A stretch of 17,135 nucleotides of DNA from a bacterium (GTDB taxonomy: Bacteria > UBP15 > UBA6099). The DNA is taken from contig JAKQBV010000630.1 of NCBI GenBank assembly GCA_029573925.1, positions 1 to 17,135 on the forward strand, read 5' to 3'. The position numbers were made by a program, and so were the translations under genes. This document shows positions 1 through 5,418 of the stretch, one piece after another (positions within the stretch are counted from its first letter, which is position 1; every line of letters begins with the position of its first letter). Under the pieces are notes generated by a model. The model saw only the letters and a program-made list of their open reading frames with translations. It did no database searches and had not been told where the DNA came from.

Positions 1-520
1 TCGCCAGATCGACTACCCCGACCAGCTTCTTATCCTTCGTCACCGGCATAGTCACCGGAGCCGCCGGCATCCCGAACACATTCGATATCGAATCCAGAAC
101 CGAACCGTAATCGGCAAGCTCCTTGTCCATGCTGCTTATGAAAATCATCCGGGGCATACCCCGGTCGTTGAGCATCTTCCACAGCTTCAGGCTCTGAGAC
201 TTCACGCCCTCCGCCCCGTTCAACACGAATATCGCGTTATCGAAAATCCCAGTCATCATGCGGGTTTCGTTGATGAAGTCCGGATACCCCGCCGTATCGA
301 TCATGTGTATCTTCGCGCCCTTCAGGTCAAACGAGAAAACCGACGGCATAAGAGTCATGCCCCGGTCGATCTCCTCCTGATCGAAGTCCATCGCCGTGTT
401 GCCGTCTTCCACCCTGCCCAGCCTTTTTATAACCTTGGCGTTGAAAAGAATGGCTTCAGCCAGTGATGTTTTTCCCGTTCCCTTCGGGGCGATTAGGCCC
501 ACGCTGCGAATGACGCCCAT
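1..520 (-). CDS. EF-G-like translational GTPase, N-terminal part (partial, runs off the left edge)
   Basis: The 173 visible residues are the G domain of an elongation factor G-like GTPase, of the EF-G2-type group rather than canonical FusA. The P-loop is APKGTGKTS at residues 11-19. The switch I region has VEDGNTAMDFD (37-47) and RGMTLM (53-58). G3 is DTAGYPDF (75-82), and G4 is replaced by SSMDKE (129-134). The DGNT..DFD..E signature and Tyr after DTxG are typical of EF-G-like proteins. Canonical EF-G has DTPGHVDF and NKMD, so the catalytic His position is Tyr and the Asn-Lys of NKxD is Ser-Ser. The start at 520 is chosen because AAGGAGG lies about 10 bases upstream; an ATG at 527 is out of frame. 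The gene is divergent from the PilZ-type gene. Family assignment is firm. A role in translation, as opposed to a regulatory GTPase role, is uncertain. Confidence 0.85.
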   Translation of the reverse strand, partial: MGVIRSVGLIAPKGTGKTSLAEAILFNAKVIKRLGRVEDGNTAMDFDQEEIDRGMTLMPSVFSFDLKGAKIHMIDTAGYPDFINETRMMTGIFDNAIFVLNGAEGVKSQSLKLWKMLNDRGMPRMIFISSMDKELADYGSVLDSISNVFGMPAAPVTMPVTKDKKLVGVVDLA

Positions 521-552
521 AACGACATTTCCTCCTTGTTGAAGCTGCCGCC

Positions 553-581
553 TTGACTTTTTGCCTAGGCATTGCTATTTT
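553..581 (+). promoter_or_regulatory. Sigma-70-type promoter of the PilZ-type gene
   Basis: TTGACT at 553-558 is followed by a 17-base spacer and TATTTT at 576-581, a near-consensus vegetative promoter. The expected transcription start near 588 lies upstream of the ATG at 627 and its GGGGAG ribosome site (615-620). It also rules out a TTG start at 561, which lies inside the promoter spacer. Confidence 0.75.
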
Positions 582-626
582 TTATTACATAAAACCCTTG
601 CGGTCAATAAGACTGGGGAGAAAGTT

Positions 627-1292
627 ATGTCAGTATGGGATCAGATACATATAAAGCAACGGATTGAAATGTCCGTGTCCGTGATGAAGCAGGACTATAA
701 TTTCGGGAGCATGATTGTCAGAAAAAATGACAATTCCATTTACTTCCCGATGCCCGGCTCGCAACATTCTAGCGCGGCCCTCAAGCGCGGGGTCCCGCTC
801 AACATCACCATACACGCGGACGATTGCTACATATCCTTCGTCGGCGAAGTCAGCGCCATACATCCCGGAAACCCGCCCACAATTCAGGTGAACCGGCCCG
901 TCGAAGACCAACTCAGGGCTTCCTCAAAAGAAAGCTCCTACGGCCTCAAAGACAAAGTGCCCCTCACATACCGCATCCTGCGCGACCCCGTCACCCCCAT
1001 ATCTGACATAAAGAAGGGCGAGACCGTCTCCATCAGCCAGAGCGACGCCGTCATCGCCACCATCGCCAAAATAAACCCGGACAGCTACGTCGAGCTTACC
1101 TACATGCTCCCCGGAGACGTTCAAGTGTCGCTCGTCGGAAAAGTCACCGACGTCAACGAAGTCAAAAGCGGAGCGCAAGTCTCATACGAGACCCGCGTCA
1201 AATACGACATCATCCGCCCCGGCGAACAGGACAAAATCGTCAAATACATCTTCGACAAACAACGCATCCTCCGCAAAAAGAAGATGTACTGA
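627..1292 (+). CDS. PilZ-type (YcgR-like) protein with degenerate c-di-GMP motifs
   Basis: This is a 221-aa soluble protein with no signal peptide or membrane segment. The first ~100 residues form a beta-rich YcgR-N-like domain (VPLNITIHADDCYISFVGEV at 56-75). The second half resembles a PilZ barrel (about 108-215) and ends with a basic helix, IVKYIFDKQRILRKKK, a typical PilZ tail. PilZ proteins usually bind cyclic di-GMP through RxxxR and [DN]xSxxG. Here the first region reads KDKVPLTYRI and the second SDIKKGE, so neither motif is intact. The start at 627 has GGGGAG six bases upstream and fits the promoter at 553-581; upstream in-frame TTG starts are rejected. It is a single-gene unit, divergent from the EF-G-like gene. 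A motility or surface-regulation role is possible, but canonical c-di-GMP binding is doubtful. Confidence 0.7.
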   Translation: MSVWDQIHIKQRIEMSVSVMKQDYNFGSMIVRKNDNSIYFPMPGSQHSSAALKRGVPLNITIHADDCYISFVGEVSAIHPGNPPTIQVNRPVEDQLRASSKESSYGLKDKVPLTYRILRDPVTPISDIKKGETVSISQSDAVIATIAKINPDSYVELTYMLPGDVQVSLVGKVTDVNEVKSGAQVSYETRVKYDIIRPGEQDKIVKYIFDKQRILRKKKMY

Positions 1293-1437
1293 CCAATCCT
1301 CCGCCGACCTTGCCTTCCACTATATCCCGCTTCAATGGCATTTTTTATTATTGCTGTTTATATCTCAAACCCCAAAAAGGAACTTTCGGATTTCGTTTCT
1401 CCTGATAAATCTTTACCAATGTCTTTTCACATGATAC

Positions 1438-1473
1438 GCGCCGAAGGCGGAGGCGCAGCCCCGACTTCGGCGC
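1438..1473. repeat. Inverted repeat in the convergent gap (possible terminator)
   Basis: GCGCCGAAG (1438-1446) pairs exactly with CTTCGGCGC (1465-1473) around an 18-base loop. It lies 145 bases after the PilZ-type stop codon, with no U-run directly after it. The rest of the 1293-1554 gap is AT-rich, with no ORF of note, and contains short direct repeats of the GAAAG-ATTTT type between 1480 and 1505. Confidence 0.4.
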
Positions 1474-1500
1474 TAGCTTGAAAGATTTTGAAAGGGATTT

Positions 1501-1533
1501 TAAGGGAAAACTTTTTTCAAAAGTTTTCCCTTA
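1501..1533. terminator. Perfect 15-bp hairpin between convergent genes
   Basis: TAAGGGAAAACTTTT (1501-1515) and its exact reverse complement (1519-1533) flank a 3-base loop. The stem is symmetric and ends in A/T tracts, so it could act in both directions. It sits 22 bases past the stop of the leftward MaoC-type gene and also downstream of the rightward PilZ-type gene. The stem is AT-rich and there is no long U-run outside it, so a rho-independent terminator role is likely from position but not certain. Confidence 0.5.
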
Positions 1534-1554
1534 ACGCATTTCTTCAAATTATTC

Positions 1555-2439
1555 TTAACAGTTTTTTGCGATGCGGGCGAAGCCGTGGGAGACAGCTTTG
1601 ACGCCAGCGGCGTTGAGGACTTCGAAACGGAGGATTATCTCGCCGGCGGACTCTTCGCGGGAGAACGCGCGGACGCTTATGGTTGTTCCGGGCAGGATCA
1701 TGCCGCTGAAGCGGCAGGCGAGAGATTTGAGCAGGCGCGGGTCGCCCCCCGCCTCCCGGTTCACAATCTCCCGCGCGGCGATAGCAAGCGTGGCGGTTCC
1801 CTGAAGGATAGTTCCGGGCAGGCCGACGCCTCGCGCGAACCGTTCGGAAGTGTGGATGGGAAAAAATATTCGGGCGCAACCGTCGTAGATGTGCGGGGCC
1901 AGACGGGTTATCTCTACCGGGACAGCCCAAGCGGGAGATTCCGACTGAGGCGCAGGCGGGAGAGACGGCAGGTTGTCCTGCCCCGCGCCCGCGCCCGCGC
2001 ATTTCACGCCCCTCAACATTACTCCGGTGTTCATTGTAAACACAGGCCCGCCTTTTCTGTCTGTGGCGTCGTATCGTATGACGACGTGAGTTCCGGCTCT
2101 GTGCGGCAGGACGGCGGCGATTCGGCCTGAAATGGTCAACCTGTCTCCGGGGACGACCGGGCGGTGGAAATCGGCGCGTTCGCTGTAGTGCACCTGAGTC
2201 ATCAGCAGATGGAAGGGGAATCCGGGGACGTCGATGTGATCCCGGATGCGTTCGGAGATTCGCCACGCGGCGGCCTCGCAGAACATCGGGGGAGCGATAA
2301 CGCCTCCGGGCCGCGTGTCGTCGAAATACGCGGGGTTGTCGTCCGCCACGGACGCCGCGTAGTTCATGGTGTCGCGCCATTCGACATCCATTAAAAAGTC
2401 TTTCAGCGCGGTTCCGGCGAACCGGGAATCAAGCTCCAT
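1555..2439 (-). CDS. MaoC-family double-hotdog dehydratase/hydratase-like protein
   Basis: This 294-aa protein has the length and layout of a fused FAS1-type N-terminal hotdog (about 15-145) and a C-terminal MaoC hotdog (about 170-290). An Ala/Gly/Pro/Ser linker joins them near 147-170. The N-terminal half shows YAASVADDNPAYFDD (27-41). The C-terminal half shows PIHTSERFARGVGLPGTILQG (194-214), the usual MaoC strand-helix entrance with Gln where HG is common. These proteins hydrate enoyl-CoA-type thioesters in the cytoplasm. The C-terminal half keeps His196, but the usual Asp of DxNPxH is Ile, whereas the N-terminal half keeps Asp33 with Tyr38 at the His place. The C-terminal pattern resembles mesaconyl-C4-CoA-type hydratases, so the substrate is open. 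It is the last gene of the leftward operon, 45 bases after the 97-aa gene. Confidence 0.8.
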   Translation of the reverse strand: MELDSRFAGTALKDFLMDVEWRDTMNYAASVADDNPAYFDDTRPGGVIAPPMFCEAAAWRISERIRDHIDVPGFPFHLLMTQVHYSERADFHRPVVPGDRLTISGRIAAVLPHRAGTHVVIRYDATDRKGGPVFTMNTGVMLRGVKCAGAGAGQDNLPSLPPAPQSESPAWAVPVEITRLAPHIYDGCARIFFPIHTSERFARGVGLPGTILQGTATLAIAAREIVNREAGGDPRLLKSLACRFSGMILPGTTISVRAFSREESAGEIILRFEVLNAAGVKAVSHGFARIAKNC

Positions 2440-2484
2440 TGCGTGGGCCTCGAAAGAGCCGCGTCCGAGGTCGGCGCGGGGCGT

Positions 2485-2778
2485 TTATTTCCATAAGTCC
2501 TGCATGTCGCTGGGCACGTCTTTGCCGAGGTATTCCTCAATAACGCTGATGCCGTTGATGCGGGACATGGGGATGGCGAAATCGACGGGAGGAGCAGCCT
2601 TGGTCTGTCTGACGATGGCCGCAGCGATGGTCGGCTTGTCCGCCGGAGAACCTTCCGGCAGCCCGATTATCGTGTGGCACATCAGGAGCGCGTCGTTCGG
2701 TTCGAGCTTCTTCGACAACAGCGCGTACAGATAAGAGCCGTCTATGAACGATATCAACACCTTCGCCGCTTTTGGCAT
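2485..2778 (-). CDS. Unrecognised 97-aa protein
   Basis: I do not recognise a family. The protein is small and probably soluble, with no signal peptide or transmembrane segment. It begins MPKAAKVLISFIDGSYLYALL, which looks like a beta-strand then helix, and carries a central Cys-His (34-35). It ends with an acidic helix, VPSDMQDLWK. A weak ribosome site (GGGGAAA, about 11 bases upstream) precedes the ATG. It lies 25 bases downstream of the pyruvate-kinase-domain gene and 45 bases upstream of the MaoC-type gene on the same strand, so it is most likely co-transcribed. Codon use matches the neighbours and no overlapping frame is more convincing. It is called a gene by spacing and strand, not by homology. 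Confidence 0.65.
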   Translation of the reverse strand: MPKAAKVLISFIDGSYLYALLSKKLEPNDALLMCHTIIGLPEGSPADKPTIAAAIVRQTKAAPPVDFAIPMSRINGISVIEEYLGKDVPSDMQDLWK

Positions 2779-2803
2779 GGCTTTGGTTTCCCCGTTTGTG
2801 TTA

Positions 2804-3358
2804 TTAGAACCCGCTGGGTTTCGCGAGTATCTCCCTGACTCTTATGTCGAAAAACTTGTTTGACGAGTTGGCGGCGACGACCGCGCAGGTGTCCGCGCCA
2901 CGGCCTGTTCCCCCGATGGCGATAACGTCCTCGAAATCAATCAGCCCGGAATCGCACGCCATAGCGCATATCTCGACGCAGACTTTTATCCCCTCGCCGA
3001 GGATGCGCAGGGTGTTGGCGACGATCTGCTCTTCGCTGTAGTTGCCGGAGCGCTGTCTGATGGCGTTGCCGAGACCGCGCAGGATGTGGGTCCCGGTGTG
3101 GACGCGCCCGCCCATGCGCCGGATCAACTCGGCGTTCTCCTCGGAACACTCGTTGACGCCCTCCTGAGAGAAGCCTGTGTTGTGTGTGACGACCACGACG
3201 CGGGCAGGGCAGTCCTGAAACTTGCGCGCCGCTTTTACTCCCGTCTCGCCGCTCGTCGACGCCACGACGATGTGGTTGATCTTGCGGGCCATCGCTTCCT
3301 TCAGCGCTATGTCTAGCGTGGCGTCCGTGTTCTTCGGTCCCGGTTCCTTGAAATACAT
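2804..3358 (-). CDS. Pyruvate kinase alpha/beta-domain-like protein (stand-alone)
   Basis: This 184-aa protein resembles the C-terminal alpha/beta domain of pyruvate kinase without the catalytic barrel, a conserved family of unknown function found in many anaerobes and archaea. Signatures are MYFKEPGPKNT at the N-terminus, INHIVVASTSGETG (27-40), VVVVTHNTGF (54-63), GIKVCVEICAMA (123-134), AIGGTGRGADT (147-157) and FFDIRVREILAKP (169-181). The family's nearly invariant GGTGRGAD loop probably binds a phosphate-bearing ligand (inference). The start at 3358 follows AGGAGG eight bases upstream; a 19-codon upstream extension would run into the promoter and is rejected. It is the first gene of the leftward operon, with a near-consensus promoter at 3387-3415. 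The absence of a catalytic domain is normal for this family. Confidence 0.85.
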   Translation of the reverse strand: MYFKEPGPKNTDATLDIALKEAMARKINHIVVASTSGETGVKAARKFQDCPARVVVVTHNTGFSQEGVNECSEENAELIRRMGGRVHTGTHILRGLGNAIRQRSGNYSEEQIVANTLRILGEGIKVCVEICAMACDSGLIDFEDVIAIGGTGRGADTCAVVAANSSNKFFDIRVREILAKPSGF

Positions 3359-3386
3359 GACTCTCTCTCCTCCTGCGAACGTTATT

Positions 3387-3415
3387 AGTATATCGGCAAA
3401 AAAAAACTGAGTCAA
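3387..3415 (-). promoter_or_regulatory. Strong sigma-70-type promoter of the leftward three-gene operon
   Basis: Read on the minus strand, TTGACT (3415-3410) is followed by a 17-base spacer containing nine consecutive T, then TATACT (3392-3387). The ribosome site AGGAGG and ATG at 3358 follow at the right distance. This is the best promoter seen in the window. Confidence 0.8.
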
Positions 3416-3491
3416 ACGCGGCGGTAGAGGGGACGGCGCGGGCGAGGCGGCAACCCAATTTCTCCGCGCGGGTGGCGCGCTTATCCGTTTG

Positions 3492-3500
3492 TGTTAAGAT
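3492..3500 (+). promoter_or_regulatory. Extended -10 promoter candidate for the glycosyltransferase operon
   Basis: TGTTAAGAT has a TGN extension and a TAAGAT -10 element, with no recognisable -35. A start near 3507 would leave a leader of about 30 bases before the TTG at 3539 and would exclude the in-frame GTG at 3491. The position between divergent operons fits, but the motif is short. Confidence 0.4.
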
Positions 3501-3538
3501 TTATTCATGGCAGACAGATAATCAAACGGAGCAGAGTA

Positions 3539-4264
3539 TTGAGATACGAGGCGGTGAGCGTTATATGTCCGGCGTACCATGACGAGGCGAACATCGGGCC
3601 GCTGGTTCTGCGGTGTCTGGACGTTCTAGGCCCGATTTGCGGCGCGCTCGAAATCATCATTGTCGAGGACGGCAGCCCGGACGGCACGGCGGCTGCGGCG
3701 GATGCTCTGGCGGCGCGGCATCCCGAAGTGACCGCTCTGCATCACGAAAAGAACAGGGGGCACGGCGGAGCGATCTCCACCGGGCTGGCGCGCGCGGCTC
3801 ACCCGCTAATAGCGGTGATGGACGGCGACGGACAGTACGACCCCGGCGACCTGCCGGCTATGCTGGACATGCTGCTGGCGGGCGCGGACGTCGTTCAGGG
3901 ACGCCGCGCGAGATACCCCAACGGCCCGGCGCGAGCCGCCATGTCTTGGGCGTACAACGCGATGGCCCGCGCGCTCTTCCGCTCTCCCGCGCGCGACCTC
4001 GGCTGCGGCATCAAGGCGCTGAAAAGAGACGCGCTCCAAAGCGTCGCCCCGCCGTCGACCGACGGGATTTTCATGCAGGGCGAGCTTGTGATACGGATGA
4101 GCCTCGCGGGTCGGCGGGTGGAGGAGTCCACGGTGTCCTGCGCCCCCCGGCGCTCAGGCCGCTCAAGCTCCATCAGCTCCGCCAACCTGAAAATCCTCTA
4201 TAAAGACCTCAAACGTTTCAGGAAAGAGATATCGTCAGCCGGGCGCGGGAGCGGCAAGGAATGA
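3539..4264 (+). CDS. GT2 family glycosyltransferase, polyprenyl-phosphate sugar synthase-like
   Basis: This 241-aa GT-A fold enzyme resembles dolichol/polyprenyl-phosphate mannosyl- or glucosyltransferases. It has a SVICPAYHDEANI nucleotide-binding start (7-19), EDGSPDGT (43-50), NRGHGGAISTGL (72-83), the metal site DGDGQYDP (95-102) and DLGCGIKALKRDAL (153-166). The late motif APRRSGRSS (202-210) is similar to the PRxxGxS of the family. No transmembrane segment follows the catalytic domain, so it acts on the inner membrane face as a peripheral enzyme (inference). The chosen TTG start has GGAG (3529-3532) about seven bases upstream; an in-frame GTG at 3491 has no ribosome site and overlaps the likely promoter. 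The stop overlaps the next start by 4 bases (ATGA), indicating translational coupling. The sugar donor cannot be told. Confidence 0.88.
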   Translation: MRYEAVSVICPAYHDEANIGPLVLRCLDVLGPICGALEIIIVEDGSPDGTAAAADALAARHPEVTALHHEKNRGHGGAISTGLARAAHPLIAVMDGDGQYDPGDLPAMLDMLLAGADVVQGRRARYPNGPARAAMSWAYNAMARALFRSPARDLGCGIKALKRDALQSVAPPSTDGIFMQGELVIRMSLAGRRVEESTVSCAPRRSGRSSSISSANLKILYKDLKRFRKEISSAGRGSGKE

Positions 4265-5418
4265 TTAGAACGCTGGCGGACATAGCGGCGGCGCGCGCGC
4301 GCAGAGCCTTCGGGCGGCCATCTCCTCCGTTCCTGATGACCCTCAACATCACCAACCGCTGCAACGCCCGCTGCAAGATGTGCGACATTCACGGCTGGCC
4401 TCAGAGCGATGAACTGCCCGCAGCTCGGCTCGGCGAAATCGTCCGCGACCCCGCCCTCTCGAAACTTGAAGTCGTCCGGGTGACGGGCGGCGAGCCGTTT
4501 CTCAGGGCCGACCTGCCGGAGTTCTTCCGTCTGGCGGCTCAGGCAGCTCCTTCTCTGCGTTTCTTCTACGTCACCACCAACGGGCTGCTGCCGGACAGGG
4601 CGGCGGAGCTGGTCGAGAGCGCGGGCAGTCTCGCCCGCCTGCTCCATATTCAGGTCAGCCTCGACGCGCTCACCGCCGCCCACGACGAGGCGCGCGGCGT
4701 CCCCGGAGCCTCAGAACGCGCTATGGAAACGCTCCGCAGACTGTCAGAGTTGAAAAAACGCCTCGGATTCCACGCGGGGATAAACCAGACGGCGCTGAAA
4801 AGCAACCTAGACCAGATAGAGCCTGTCGGCAGGCTGGCGGAAAGCCTCGGGCTCGGCCACAGCGTCTTCCTCGGCGCGAAGAACCACGAGGGCAAGACGG
4901 ACGCCGCCCCCGGCGGGTTCGAGACGCAGGAGGACATGACGAAGACGGAGATAGAGAGCTTCTACCGCTCGCACGCCGCCGCGAAAAGCTCTCCCGCCGC
5001 CGCGCGCGCCCGTTCCCGCTCCGCCGGGGCCTTCCTCCGCGACGTCTCCGAGGAATACCTGAACGAGGGCGGGGCCAACAGGTTGCTGCGCGGCAAGTCA
5101 GAGCCTGCCCCGCCATGCATGGCGATGTTCGCCCACTTCAGGATGTCGCCCGGCGGCGATGTGTTCCCCTGCAGCGGCCTGCGCGGCGAAACCGCCGGAA
5201 ACGCCGCAGCAGAGCCATTCTCCTCTGTGTGGCGCGGCCCGCGCGCGGACGCCGTCCGCCGCAGAGTCCTTTCCTGCCCCGGCTGCTGGATCGAGTGCGA
5301 CGTCAACCCTTCAATTTTCTTCTCCGGAGCCGTAGTCCCGTGGTTCGTCCACAAGGCGGCTTCCGACAAAGAATTCAGGCGGAGATACTTCGTCGCCGCG
5401 AGGGGCCGCGATGATTAA
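4261..5418 (+). CDS. Radical SAM protein with SPASM-type C-terminal cysteines
   Basis: This 385-aa enzyme has the CxxxCxxC iron-sulfur motif (Cys34, 38, 41, in NRCNARCKMCDI), GGEP for S-adenosylmethionine binding (76-79), TTNG (105-108) and QVSLDA (131-136). The C-terminal part has Cys286, 304, 339, 342 and 346 (CMAMF, DVFPCSGL, CPGCWIEC). This is the spacing style of SPASM or twitch domains that hold auxiliary Fe-S clusters. Known SPASM enzymes modify peptides or enzymes; others in glycan loci act on lipids or sugars, so the substrate is open. A segment around 220-265 is charged and Ala/Ser/Arg-rich, unlike the core. The start overlaps the glycosyltransferase stop (4 bases) and the stop overlaps the membrane-protein start (8 bases), so all three are made together. 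Confidence 0.9.
   Translation: MIRTLADIAAARARRAFGRPSPPFLMTLNITNRCNARCKMCDIHGWPQSDELPAARLGEIVRDPALSKLEVVRVTGGEPFLRADLPEFFRLAAQAAPSLRFFYVTTNGLLPDRAAELVESAGSLARLLHIQVSLDALTAAHDEARGVPGASERAMETLRRLSELKKRLGFHAGINQTALKSNLDQIEPVGRLAESLGLGHSVFLGAKNHEGKTDAAPGGFETQEDMTKTEIESFYRSHAAAKSSPAAARARSRSAGAFLRDVSEEYLNEGGANRLLRGKSEPAPPCMAMFAHFRMSPGGDVFPCSGLRGETAGNAAAEPFSSVWRGPRADAVRRRVLSCPGCWIECDVNPSIFFSGAVVPWFVHKAASDKEFRRRYFVAARGRDD

Noticed and set aside
561..626. Upstream in-frame extension of the PilZ-type protein
   Set aside because: The start would be TTG inside the spacer of the TTGACT/TATTTT promoter; GGGGAG before the ATG at 627 is better.
1544..2380. 278-codon second frame on the minus strand and a 181-codon + frame within the MaoC-type gene
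   Set aside because: Arg/Pro-rich composition typical of shifted GC-rich frames; the MaoC frame carries family motifs throughout.
3359..3415. Nineteen-residue upstream extension of the pyruvate-kinase-domain-like protein
   Set aside because: It overlaps the near-consensus promoter, and AGGAGG sits before the ATG at 3358, where the family's MYFKEPGP start begins.
3613..4203. 196-codon + frame inside the glycosyltransferase gene
   Set aside because: Shifted frame with Arg/Gly-rich, low-information sequence; the GT2 motifs are in the other frame.
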